64,000 nucleotides of DNA from Phymorhynchus buccinoides (Eukaryota; Mollusca; Gastropoda; Neogastropoda; Raphitomidae): the NCBI GenBank assembly GCA_017654935.2, contig CM065684.1, positions 57,155,284 through 57,219,283 on the forward strand, in the 5' to 3' direction. Shown piece after piece: positions 11,411 through 23,500 of this stretch (position 1 is its first letter; each line of letters opens with the position of its first letter). The translations under genes were made by a program, and so were the position numbers. A model generated the notes under the pieces. It saw nothing but the letters and a program-made list of their open reading frames with translations, did not search any database and was not told where the DNA came from.

Positions 11411-11586
11411 TACTGTATTTTACAGACTATAATGCGATACTTTTTTTTCCATGACTGAGACCCCTGCGCCTTATAATATGACTGATAATATAGTTAGAAA
11501 ATATAATAACAAAATCAAAATTTTCTGTAGCATTTGGGGGTGCGCCTTGTAATCAGGTGTGCCTTAATAGTCCGTAAAATACAGTA
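11411..11586. mobile_element. Palindromic MITE (ATACGGTA ends), copy
   Basis: Starts tactgtattttacagactat and ends agtccgtaaaatacagta, with the usual core gagacccctgcgccttataa. Confidence 0.8.
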
Positions 11587-12735
11587 GTTGTTTTCATAAA
11601 TACAGAGATCTAGTGGTTTTTATATCTTCTTTTTAAAAATTTTTTATGTCACAGTCTATGGTACATTGTGACATGTGTAGTTATGCATGTATTTTTAGCG
11701 ATGTTTTGGGGCTGGGGAGTGTCTGTTGAAAATGACAGGAACTTTTTTTTGGCCTTACACCCAGATTTGTAAGAGTAGCGAATAGTGAAAGGGCAGGGAG
11801 CTAGTAGTTTTTGCATCTTTCTTCATTACATTGTTTTTGTCTGATTACAGAAAGCAGATATTTAGTGTTCACATGTAATATTAGTGATATGTAACAGTAA
11901 ACATTCAGAGTAATTGTTGACTGTGACATAGAGAATAGGAGCTAGAAAGCTTTTTTCTTTATTGTGTGTTGTCGCTGTGTGTGTTGACAATTTAGAATGT
12001 TTCTCTTTCTTTTGGTGATGACTTTAAATGATGTGGGTTTGGATTTCTGTGAAATGTGGTCGAGGGTTTCCTTGCTCATTGTGACTTGAATAACCAGAAG
12101 ATTATCATGTAAAACAACTGTGATTTTTGCCATTGTTAGCAGGTGCTGTTGTGATGAAGATTGATATTATGCAGATTTGAATGCAAATTGGTGCATTATG
12201 TTTTATTAGTTTTGCTTTAAAACATTCCATTGTATATTAATATTTTAAAAAAAATAAAAAAATTACTGAAATGGGGATACTTAATTCTGAATGCTTTAAT
12301 ACTGACAGGTTCATTTCTATGTCATTCGTTTTGATCGACATTCCATCGTTGTGCCAAGCGTATTGAATGTAATTTGAGCAGTGTCACATTTGTGGCACGC
12401 CATAAACTTATTTTTCAGCTCTTGATTTTGCTTACAATGAAACGATGTATTAAAAATTAAGTTGATTTGCTGCATATTAGTTTGTTTTCAATGGTTTTAA
12501 GCATGTTACATTTTTTCTGGACAGGAAAATGACACCAAAAAGATGGACCAATGTTTTTGTTTTATAAAGATAGACCCATGACGACAGGTTTTTATTTTTT
12601 TTTATACCACTGTAAAGACTAAACGTGGATAAAAAAAAAAAGATTTAACGTAGCCCTGACATGTCCTTAGTTGTCGACGGGGTTATAATTTTTATCTTAA
12701 TCTGGAAAGACCAATGGCAATGCATATCAATAAAT
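11587..12735. other. AT-rich intergenic DNA, nothing recognised
   Basis: No coding frame, inverted repeat or tandem array was seen. It may include the 3' UTR of the methyltransferase gene; aataaa-like strings at about 12247 and 12731 are only weak candidates for poly(A) signals. Confidence 0.4.
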
Positions 12736-12739
12736 AATA

Positions 12740-13190
12740 ATACACTAGCGCAACGCCGAGTACCAGTAACGCCTAGTAACGGTAACGCCTAGTAACGGTA
12801 ACGCCAAGTACTGGTAACGCTGAGTACAGCAAATTTGAAGCGATTCGGTTAAGAAACGGCAGTCGTATAGCGCGCGCGTTTCTGAACCGATTCGCTTCCG
12901 GTTTGGTACACTGATAGTCACTGTCCTCGGTCATCTACCTGCCAAATTCGAAGGCAATCGGCCCAGAAACGGCGGAGATACAGGCGCCGAGAGGCCGGCG
13001 GATGCGCGTTTCGCGTATTTGCGAAACCGCGCAAATGACATGGCCGCCTCGGTTGCCGTTGCCATCGCCCCGTTAGGGTTCACAGCAAATTTGAAGCGAT
13101 TCGGTCGAAAAACAGCGGAGTTATAAGGCCCGTTTTGTGTTTCAGACACACACACAGACACACATAGACACACACACACTTGGCTTTTTA
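12740..13190. repeat. Short GTAACGCC repeats and internally repeated GC-rich segment
   Basis: gtaacgcc-(t/a)agta recurs four times at 12745-12825. The phrase agcaaatttgaagcgattcgg occurs at about 12830 and 13083, and a related caaattcgaaggcaatcgg at 12941. CpG content is high compared with the flanks. Identity unknown; probably the remains of a repeat family. Confidence 0.5.
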
Positions 13191-13700
13191 CTATATGATT
13201 AACTATGCGATAAATGTATCTCCACTTGCGAGTTGAAGTACTTAAGAAAGTAGACACAGTACTTGTCATTCCATGATGTTTGTTGTCAATTTTGTTCAGT
13301 GAAGAATGTTGGTTAACTCACTCGGCATTGACCAGTTGCTTCCCCTTACAACCATTCGGGACGGGTCATTTGACTAGGTTCGAAAACACATCACCACAAA
13401 AAAGTTATGGGGTGATATTTTCAGAAAAGATTACTAACACCATGCATTAAACAATCGTATAATATCAGATTCCATACCTTCGTTGTTTGTCGCCTTTTGA
13501 CGAAAATGACTAACACATAGAAAGAAGGAAAATTTCACATTCTGATCTTTGACCCCTCCCTACAGCCAACCCTGAATGTAAAGTTTGCAATCATTGGTTG
13601 ATTTCAAGAGAGGCAAGGCCGCCAAAGCAAACTGAAAGTAGGTTACAACGTGGTTTTTGAAAGCTGGTTACACGCCAGAAATCAAAACCTCTTGAAAACT

Positions 13701-13855
13701 CATGAGCTGGATCCGGCTCATTCGTCCTAAAGGGTTGTGCAAGCCATGAGCCGGATTTGGCTCATTCGTCCTAAAGGGTTGTGCAAGCCATGAGCTGGAT
13801 CCGGCTCATTCGTCCTAAAGGGTTGTGCAAGCCATGAGCCGGATTTGGAGTGAGC
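13701..13855. repeat. 44-bp minisatellite, 3.5 copies
   Basis: Unit catgagctggatccggctca plus ttcgtcctaaagggttgtgcaagc, with alternating tggatcc/cggattt variants. Confidence 0.93.
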
Positions 13856-13883
13856 CAATGCTTGTGTTATTGTTGAAAATGTG

Positions 13884-14418
13884 AGTACCGTATGTTTCGG
13901 CTCATTAGGTGCTGATGTGTATAAGGCACTGATGTGTATAAGGCGAACAGGGCAATTTTCAAGACAAATCTAAAAAAATCCAAGTAAAAGGCGCCCTCGT
14001 TTAAGAAAGCAAATGAAAGTCGAAGTTTGAAGCCTGTACACGTCCCTTCTCAAATAATCGCAACTTCCGTTTTTGCAACTTCCGGTTGTTGTGTTTGGAC
14101 AATTGTTCGCGAAAACTGGTAGAATTATGGCATTTTAAGCTCTACAACGATGCTTTTTACATCCAATGAAGGGTTGTGGCATCTGTTGGACGGTATCTCG
14201 GACGATAACAGGGATTTTGAAGCATTTTAACGTGAGTATTCGTCGTTTCGGCGAATCGTTACCACTTTCGATGTTGTGACTTACAGTAGACTGTACTGAA
14301 CACGTCAATCGTTGCCTCTCTTCTCACAATTTCATTCACTAATAGGGCGCCCTCGTTTATTAGGCACATAGGTCGAAATTTGAGAAAAAAATATTGCCTT
14401 ATAGTCCGAAAATTACAG
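13884..14418. mobile_element. Probable long member of the palindromic MITE family
   Basis: Starts taccgtatgtttcggctcat and ends cttatagtccgaaaattaca. ggcgccctcgttta occurs twice inside (about 13989 and 14345). It is longer than other copies, with an internal segment of unknown origin. Confidence 0.5.
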
Positions 14419-15170
14419 TATTTGTATTGCTGTGTATCACCACTACGGAAATATTCATCATGTTAGCCAGAAGAGGGTGGGAAGAAGAAAAAACACACCT
14501 GTATTTGTTTCTCCACAATTTGAACTGCGTTAGAACTTATGTTTGAACACAATATGTTATTCTGAAACTTATTACATTTTACTTTCAAAAACATGTAAAC
14601 GTAATTTCCTTTGCTGCCAGTCTAGATTGGATTCTACTTTCTACTTTCTTGGCTTTTTGTTTGCTTGTTTGTTTTTGTAAACAACAGTGTTTTTTTTAAT
14701 TTTTCCTCAAGAGATCTCATTTAAATATAGAAAACACGCAATTTTTTTGTTTTATGGCCTAACAAGTTGTATGCATTGCTGTTGTCATTGTGAATGAAGA
14801 CACAGCAAGAATGTTAATGCTGCTTTAATCTCAAACTTGATTTGTCCTCACAGCCATTCTATACAAGGAAATCCGCTTACTGGAACACTGACATGGGTGA
14901 GTCTTCCGCCTGGGGGCAGAAATCCTGAATTTGAACATGAGAAAATAAGGAATTCCTTATTTCCAAATTTTCCACACACACAAAAAAAAAAGTACACACT
15001 GGGTGCCGATACAGCGATAGGCCCCGAAACACGCGGACTTGATTAACACATGCAGCAGAAATTATTTCCCCTTAGTTATTTGGAATGCTGAGACGCGCTG
15101 CTAACTGAGACTATTGCATCCGCTTAACAGCTAGGCCTATTTACCGCGCTTTCAACTTTTCGCTAGCAGA
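14419..15170. other. Intergenic DNA, nothing recognised
   Basis: AT-rich; no gene-like frame of merit and no repeat structure was seen. Confidence 0.4.
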
Positions 15171-15426
15171 ATGGAGTTAGGCGATGCCGAAGCAAAACGA
15201 TTAGATAAAGTTGCTGGTTTGAAAAATAAGTGGAGGTGGGACTGGCTTCATGAGCGACATGGAGATGGCGTGCCACATTCACAATGGTGTACAAAGCCAA
15301 AAAAGGCTGGGTTCTGCACGTGCATTGCTTGCCACTCTGAGCTGAAATAGGGCTCGATAGGAAAGCAGAGGCTACACTCTGCTACAGGACCATGCAAATG
15401 ACTCAGAGCACAAGTAGGCCCTCGAG
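15171..15426 (+). pseudogene. Decayed exon of a transposon-type zinc-finger (KWRWxWL) protein
   Basis: From the ATG at 15171 the frame reads KNKWRWDWLHERHGDG, then W-C-T-K, then GFCTCIACHSELK, then an in-frame TAG (15348) where a Tyr codon is expected, then GSIGKQRLHS. It ends at a good donor, CGAG|gtaagt, near 15426. The pattern KWRWxWL...FC.C..C...I.YGS.GK..L..H is the N-terminal zinc-binding module of transposase-derived proteins common in invertebrates. A second stop (TGA) follows. I infer a relic of a domesticated or dead transposon gene. Confidence 0.5.
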
Positions 15427-17760
15427 GTAAGTGCAAAAAATAACAAAAATGCATGCTTTTCTTGGAGGGGGGGAGGGGAGATTTACTCTCAGTGAGTGTG
15501 TCATCCTACCACTGTTTGCGATCTCTAAGGATTGACACTGTGACATACGAGATAATAAACTGGGTCAAAAGGGTTTGAAATTGTAATGGGGAGAGGCGGA
15601 GGTTGGGTGGTGATGGTTAAGACATGCTATTGTGAAGTTGTTTCTTTATTCTGATTCAAATGCTTTTTTTATACTTTTATTTTAGGCTACTTCTGAATCA
15701 CTTAAAGACATGTAGGATATGTGTTGAAGAAATGTACATAATTATTATTACTTCAAGTCAGTGCTTGCTTACACATATCTACACACTTAGTACAAAGCAG
15801 ATTCACAGTTATAGTCACATTCACACACACACAGGCACAGGCACAGGCACAGATTCATTGTGTTCGTCACACAGACACACACACACACATACATTCGCGC
15901 ACGCGCATACACACACACAAACAGAGCTCTAATATTTCATGAAAAAACATCAGGAGAGCTCACGAAATAGGTTTTAAATTGTATGTTCCTTTCAGCTTCA
16001 GGGGGGCTTTGCCACCCTGACCCCCTGAGCAGGGCACTGCCCCTGCACCCCGCCGGGGCCAAAGCGGCCCCTGGACCTTTTTCTTATTTTCTAAATCTCT
16101 TACTTTCACCCATTACACATAAATTGCACAATATTTTTCACAATCACATTATTTTATTGGTCCCCATAAGGATGTGGATGCTGTGGTGGCGCATAAAATA
16201 CATACAAAACTTAGCAACATTCAAATAGTAAGACATCCATGCAAAACACGCTCATGCAGTCGGCATGCACTCAAACAAACTAAAATTGTCTAAACACGAG
16301 TAAAATTTACAAGTTGCATTTTCTCTGGTGTTAAGCAGCTTTTGCTCATAGAGTTATAAACATATTAAGTCAGCGTGTGGATGCTCTTGTGGCGGGGTAA
16401 TCAAAAACAGACCTGCCGACCCCCTAACAGACCAAAGAGGAATATTTGTAGCAGGAAAGAGGAATTTTTGGGAGCTAAGAGGAATTTTGATGCGGCATCT
16501 TACCTTTCGCGCGTAAACATAATTTGAAGCAAGCAATTTTCATCCTTGTGAACTTGTCTTGTCTAAAACTAGTCATGTCTGGAAGTGCCACAACTATTCC
16601 TAACACAATAGAAGCTTTTGGTTTGTTCCTCTGTCCTTTTTATTTGGGCAGACCAAGACGGTTGGTGCCATAGATAACTTAAATAATAAGACTTGGAAGG
16701 AAGATAATGAATCAATTCAAGTTCATCTTTGTTCTCCTTTCCTTCCGTTGGCTTAAAAAAGTCGGTAATGGTGGAAGACGAAGTCTGGGAGTTTGCAATT
16801 TCGATAAGAAATGTGGCATTTGATGTCTTGACACCCTCCATAGGGGACTTTTAAGTGTAGTGAGCACATCATACATCAAGCATGATGCACACTTTCTTGA
16901 TCTCTGAATGCAGATACTTTTCCATGTAATCTTGACAGAAATTTTGATCTATTCTCTTTCTTTTCTCCCCAGAGTGTCACACACATCGATGTGTCAATCG
17001 CCATCTTGACAAGTGCGCAAACAGAAACTGGAAAGTCGGTTATACGCACAGCAGCTGTGCTGCTCTGTATATAAGACGATGAATTTGTGTGTTCAATTTT
17101 TTTTATTTTTTTTTAAAGTTTTGAAAGCAGAATTTTATGGACTTGAGCGGTAGGGCGGAAGAAATGTAGTTTGAGGGAAAGGTTGGCAGATCTGCAAAAA
17201 CGGTCACACATGTAATGTTCTCATCCCTAGCTGGTGCATTTGTACCATTACCATAGTGTTCAAGAGCTTCGGCTGTTGTGATGGATCCCTGGAGTCTAAG
17301 CCAGAGTACGACAACAACATATACTCAAGCATTAGCATAGTCTTATGCTACACACACACACCTTAAGTACTCAGTTGAACTTATCAATGTAACCAAAATA
17401 TCACAACTGCTTTATTTATTACATTTTAATATTTTTTAATATTACTGCCATGTATTCAGTGTGACTGCTGATTTTAAGATATTAATTGGTGTTTGATTGT
17501 ATCAATCCTGCTGAGCAATTTTTATACTTTTGAAAACTTTGCTGGTGCAGATTTCTTTTCTCATGTAATATGCTTGAATCAGATAAAAATGTATTGAATA
17601 AAGTATACTAAGTGATTGCTAACTCAATGATCTCTTTGTTTGGGCATTTGTGTCAACATGTTTTCAATGTTTCAAGGAGGTTGAAATAAACTATAATGAA
17701 ACACATGCATTCATAACAGTAAACATCACTGACAATTTCAATCCCTATTTCAACCGGTAA
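15427..17760. other. Intergenic DNA with CA-rich and C-rich patches
   Basis: CA/GCACAG low complexity at 15815-15925, a GGGGC-rich repeat fragment at about 15995-16075 (related to 19130, 34290 and 40920), and AT-rich remainder. A 90-codon - strand frame at 16569-16841 has no recognisable motif; I do not call it a gene. Confidence 0.45.
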
Positions 17761-18052
17761 CTACAAACTGTCTCTAGGAACTTGGAAGGCCATTTTTAGA
17801 TGTTGCACACACTATCCAATTCGTTGTAACATCAGTAATCATCTCCATTGGAGTTTTATTTTTTACTGCAAACCGTCTTCATTGATCTCGCTCCTCATCT
17901 CTCACAACTACTCAACGTCCGTAAAGTCATAATAAGATTTATGCTTATTATTTAATGCATGCAAAGGTGAAACCTGGACAAAATGCAAAGCAGGAAGGCC
18001 TGGGAACCCGTGTAATGATCTGAATTTACCCCCGTTCTGAGTTTGTCTCAAT

Positions 18053-18571
18053 CAGGGTTCATAGGGGCCTTACCAGTCCTTATAAGTCTTGACCAATTGA
18101 AATCTCCAAGTAAGGCCTTACAAGTGCTTACATTCACTTCAAGATCCTTACAAGTCCTGACAGCTGCCAAAAACTGCCCTGAGCAGCAAGACCATACTCA
18201 AAATAGATCGCAGAAGCAGCGTTTTTACATTTGAGAAACATTGCTCAGCACCTACTTCACCTTACCCCCCTCCCCCACCTTACCCCCCTCCCCCACCTTC
18301 CCGTTTCAACTGACCGCTTAGCAGACGAACGATGCACCGCGAGTTGTCAAGAGAAATTGGACTGAAATCTCGTTCTTTATCCTGGTGTCATTTTGCGAGA
18401 AAACGCGTATATCTGTGTCAGCCATAGTTTTTGTATCTGCTTAGACATTGTTCACAACGCTGGGAAAGTGTTCCTTTAAAGATCGTTGGCTAAAAGATGG
18501 ACATTATCCTTAGGCTTATAGGTCCTTACAAGGTCCTTACTTGGGGATAGCTGAAAGCCCTGGGAACCCTG
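18053..18571. mobile_element. MITE with CAGGGTTC terminal inverted repeats
   Basis: Starts cagggttcataggggcctta and ends gccctgggaaccctg. The inner text is rich in ccttacaagtcc. Ends beginning CAGGG resemble hAT-type non-autonomous elements; the class is inferred. Confidence 0.6.
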
Positions 18572-18576
18572 TCAAT

Positions 18577-18925
18577 GGCTACTGCGCATGTGCAAATCAA
18601 TCATCTCCCTTCCTCCAATCTCAATTAGTCGTTTGTTTGAATTTCAACAGAGAAACTGAGGGAGACTACTGCGCATGTGCAAATCAATCATCTCACTTCC
18701 TCCAATCTCAATTAGTCGTTTGTTTGAATTTCAACAGAGAAACTGAGGGAGACTACTGCGCATGTGCAAATCAATCATCTCACTTCCTCCAATCTCAATT
18801 AGTCGTTTGTTTGGATTTCAACAGAGAAACTGAGGGAGACTACCTGCGCATGTGCAAATCAATCATCTCACTTCCTCCAATCTCAATTAGTCGTTCGTTC
18901 GAATTTCAACAGAGAAACAGAGAGA
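18577..18925. repeat. 87-bp minisatellite, 4 copies
   Basis: The unit begins ctactgcgcatgtgcaaatc and contains cctccaatctcaattagtcg and tttcaacagagaaactgagg. The 87-bp period is a multiple of three, so a 139-codon frame stays open across the array by chance. Confidence 0.93.
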
Positions 18926-20294
18926 GGCAAACAGAGATAGAGACAGAAACGGGGAGATAGAGACAAACGGAAAGAAACACTTCAAACAGTGAAAAGGTAA
19001 GGGAGTCATGGTCTGAGATTAAGCACATGTGCACATGAGACAAACTCAGATCAGGGGTACTCAGAACGGCACACCGGCGGGCCGCCTTGGTGGAGTCAAG
19101 GGGCGGAGTCGTTTGTGGGGGTCATGGGGCAAAGCCCCTGAAGCTGAAGTTTTATTTTTTTTACACTTTTACTAATAAAATCAAAGCATTTGGAGACAGT
19201 TCTGAACGGCCATTTTCATAGAGATGGCTTCAGTGCCAGCCACACTAAATGCCCATAGAGCATGCATGACACTAATGATAACATTGATGCATTAGTCAAT
19301 GAGGCTTTATGCTGAAAATTCTCTGCCTTTGACTCGTGTACTGAATTGCTCGTGCCACCTACATAAAAGTATTGCCCTTGCGTGTCGCGAAGAATCAGTT
19401 TGAAGCCTTTGGAATTTCTCTGCTGCTGACTCATGTACTGAACGGTGCGTGCCGCCTACATAAAATTATCGCCCTTGCGTGTCACAAAAAAACACAATGT
19501 AAAGCCTCATTGCATGTATATTTAATAAGAATGACATGGGTGAAACTTTCAGTTCACACTTATTTCCTTTTTTTAAAATTCATCACAAAAAAAAAATCAT
19601 CAGATCGGCCACAAGCGATTTGGGACGTTTCAAACTTAGTTGTTCTATTCCGAAAGTTTCTCGGTGAGTCTTAAAAACATTGTGGTGATGCCATATTATT
19701 TTCAACAAAGGCAATGTAGTCATTTTTACAAGGCTTATCAGACTCAAACTATCTTCTTCCTTTAACCTTCTGCTTTCATCGTGTTGAAGATAACTGTCCA
19801 TCATTTTAACTGTCTCATTACCTATCTCTCTCGCATTGCCCTCCTGAATCCCCCCCCCCCCTCCTACCCCCTCCCCAGCATAGTTCTGCCCTCGTACCTA
19901 AGCACAGGCTTAGGCAGCCCTGGACCCCTGTCTCATTTGTTTTCAATTTGGGGGAGCAGCAGCCATGGAAACAATAATGAAAATCGTCGTTCACTTCAAA
20001 CTGTGTTCGCTCTCGTCTCGGAGGACCTGGAACGCCATTTTCATGGTGACTTATTACACAATATCCTTATTATAAATGTGTTTTCAATAATCTTTTACAA
20101 CAAACAGTCTTCGTTGAACTCGCTCTCGCCTCGGAGCACTTGAAACGCCATTTTCATGGACATAGCTACAGTGACGACGGCTGTTAGGAAGATTCAGAGA
20201 ACATTGAAACGTGTCATTTCAGGATTGAGAGAATGTTTTACTTTTACCCATGTTGCATGCATATTTAATAAGAAGCATTAAAGAAAATCGTCGT

Positions 20295-20500
20295 TCACTC
20301 CAAACTGTCTTCGCTGACTTCGCTCTCGTTGCGGAGGACCTGGAACGCCATTTTCATGGATGTTGCCACGGTGACGACGGCCGTAAGCTGGATGCTGAGC
20401 TCCTCCTGGCCCTCGGCCTGCAGTCTTCTGGAGATCTCCCCCCACTGGCCTGGGGAGGTCACGTTGTCCTGCGACACCAGCCTGTGCAGCAGGTCTCCTC
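20295..20500 (-). CDS. CLHC1: CLHC1 exon 10 with stop
   Basis: Acceptor gcgtttcag|GAGGAG; TGA at 20297-20295. Encodes [20 protein letters not shown] and a C-terminal tail ending VSEDSLE. The first 55 bp and acceptor are duplicated at 20618-20675. A tttaat (ATTAAA on the coding strand) about 25 bp after the stop is a weak poly(A) candidate. Confidence 0.85.
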
Positions 20501-23500
20501 CTGAAACGCAATAAACTCCAGTTAAAGGAGGACCAGAGTGAAAAGAAACTTGAGGGAGAGCTGGAAAAACAGGGTCTTCAGAGAAGAAACTCCCCCTCAA
20601 CCAAGCGTTTCGACCCTCCCCAACGGAGGTCACATTGTCCTGCGACACCAGCCTGTGCAGCGGGTCTCCTCCTGAAATGCAATAAACTCCAGTTAACTTT
20701 TTTTAGCCTAGGCGGGCGCTGGCGGCTGGTAGTCTAGCGATCTTGCCACTAATTGTAGCCTATTCGGTTGCCAGTAACCGTTGTTACAGCTATAGTCAGT
20801 TGCTGTAGCTATTGCGGAGAACCGTCAGAACTATTGGTAGTTTTCCCTACTGCGGTGTAAGGAATAGTAGTACTCAAACATCTTTGAAAATGTAAGTACT
20901 GTACTGTAAAATTCTTGCCCTATTTATTGATGTATTGAAACATGATGTTATTTATCAAATAAACGCTGTAAAAAAAATAAACAAAAAACAACAGCAGCAA
21001 CAACCAAACTCAACTACCTGCTGAAGTTTCGTCATCATTTTCTAAAACTTTTTAAAGGACACGTAGTCCGACGTCATGATCAAACTTTCGTCATCATATA
21101 TACGTCATTATCGATTTGTTCTACATACACATGCTCAACAAATTGAGGAACAGAAAAAACACATGTCACAATGATGCCAAAATCCTGCCGTCTACAGTGC
21201 TTGCCACGCTAACAGGCTGACGTCTAGAAAGAATTAACTCATTCAAGTCGTTCCGGCCATATATGTCTGGAATTAATAGATAGCTGTCAATTTGCTTCAA
21301 GGGAAGTAAACATGTGTGCACACCATACCTTGGTCACTTCTAAACTCACTTCGCTCCCTTAGACCACATTTTGCCTCTGACTTTGCTTTTGTAGTGGTCT
21401 GTTGTGGGGAAACCGATCGGTGTAGACAGTTTAAAGTCTATATATATAAAAAGTCTGATCTACTACTTCCCTATGTCTAAACCTGAAGTAAAAACCGGTA
21501 ATCTTCCTTCCTTTCTCCTTTTGTTTATGTATGTTTTGTTTGTGTGTATGGCTGGAGTGATTTGTGATTTGTTTTAATAATTCAACATCGCTGCTTTGCG
21601 AATGAGTTAAAAGAGGACCAGAGTGAAAAGAAACTGAAAGACAAACTGGAAAACAGAGGGTCTTCAGAGAAGAACTCCCCCTCAACCAAGCATTTCGACC
21701 CTGAACTCCTTACACAATAAGGGGGCCGGGGGCAGCTAGGTCATGACTCAAGCTGGAATACCATATACGCTATTTTCACTGGCTTAAATTGTCCGTGACT
21801 TTCGACAGTGACGAAAAAAGGTGCTTGCAATTCCATTGACGCTAAAACCGCCGTCGATTTTTGATGGCGCTATTCAAACATGGCGCTATTCAAACATGGC
21901 GCTATTCAAACATGGCGCTATTCAAACATTGCGCTAAAAAACGCGATCACGCCTACAGAATTACAAGCAACGTTTTTCACCAGTACTACAAGTTTCTCCA
22001 CGCTTTTGGAAGCCATGCTCGCTGAAGAAATGGCGTGATGTTTTAGTTCCGCTCATTTTCAGACTATTTTCGACGCCGACAAAAATATGTTTTCGCTCCA
22101 CCAGGCGATAAAATAAAATTGCGAGTGATTTTCGATTGACTGCTCACGATTATCGCGCCTATGGGTGTACAGAATGACTTTACTGTTGGTGGCGATAAAA
22201 TTTAATCGCAGGCGATTATCGTAGTCGATTTTCGTGTTTAAAATCGCGCTTATGGAATTCCGGCTTCAGTCTGGGTGCCCTTCTGTTGTCACCACCTAAT
22301 GTTTCTCTGAAGTTAATGAACAAGACGTTGAAATGAAACGTGAGAAAGAAACATGGTGAAGGTGCTAATGGGGCGTGATTCTTTCTCAGTCTTTTTGTTC
22401 CAAAGTCTTGCTCTTGACTTAAGATTTACAAGTCCTCTTTTATTAACAAGGTTAAGACCGTTGAAGCAAAACCCTGAAAATACCAAAACGGTGAACATTG
22501 AGTTTATGAAAATGGGATCTTTCAACAAACAACAACATTAAAAAAAGAAGAAGACTACAATGGTAAAAATCCTATTTAACAAGGTTTTTGTCCCCTTCGT
22601 CTTTATTAAATGGGCTAGAAGACGGGTCAGCACAAAGAAAAAGGGGGGGAAAAAAAGTGAAGGGTACGGTATTTTTCGGACTATAAGGCGCACCTTGGTT
22701 AAAGGCACCCCCCAACAAATGTACCCAGATTACAGATTGTCTTGTTATGTTTTCTTACTATTTTATCAGTCATATTGTAAGGCACGGGGGTCTCACTGTG
22801 GGAAAACAAGTATTGCCTTATAGTCAGAAAAATCCGTTAGTTTGTCATTATAATAAAAAATGCTCAAACGTCCCCCCCCGCCCCCACTACCTGGCTTGGC
22901 ACTGTACACCAAGTTCTGCAGCCAGCTCTTGGCCATCTCCCAGCACCCGATCTCCATCAGCTTCACCAGAACCACACCCACAGGCAGCAACGTCATTCCT
23001 CCTCCCATCCCCTTCACTCCTGCTCCTCCGTCCGCCCCCTCCTCCTGGCACTGGAGCATAATGTGCACCAGCTGCACCGAGGGGCATTTCGTCAGGAGCC
23101 TGACCAGCACGTCTTCCTGGAGAGCTCCCGCACGGGCTTGTCCGTACTGAATGGCCATTTGCACTTTGCCCTAAAAGCAGAGATTCTGATGTCAATCAAT
23201 CAATCAATAACTTTAGGTGTTAGGTACTTCATAGTCACAGAGGCGTCTCTGAAATTCGGGTTGCTCCCACCTTGAGAGTGCATCGCAGCCAGAGGCGCGC
23301 CACCCAATTTTTTTTTCATGCGATTTTTTGTGTGACTGATGAGGAAAGAAGGGGGGGGTAAATTTTGACCTAATGACAACTTTTTCGTTGCCACTGGGAT
23401 TAATGTGTGCTAAGTACATCGGCACATAGGACCTCAGTTTATCGTCTTTAATTATCCCTGAGGAAATCACAAAGCACATTCACAGGCTTGATAAACAAAC

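Larger units (their letters stand above)
17760..20195 (-). pseudogene. Scattered decayed copies of CLHC1 exon 10
   Basis: Fragments of the terminal CLHC1 exon recur downstream of its stop: at 19979-20045 (gaaaatcgtcgttcacttca through ggaacgccattttcatgg), 20103-20195 (through gccattttcatggacatagctacagtgacgacgg) and weaker ones at about 17765-17900 and 19200-19240. All are in the same orientation as the real exon. Frames are broken. They look like old tandem or segmental duplications of the gene end. Confidence 0.65.

Noticed and set aside
16569..16841. 90-codon - strand frame with TDFFKPTEGKEN
   Set aside because: The TDFF-P phrase recalls transposase-associated tails, but the frame is short and AT-rich, with no partner motif; support is too weak to call.
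18541..18960. 139-codon frame with repeated YCACANQSSH peptide
   Set aside because: Product of the 87-bp minisatellite. There is no start context or splice structure, and it is overlapped by a MITE end.
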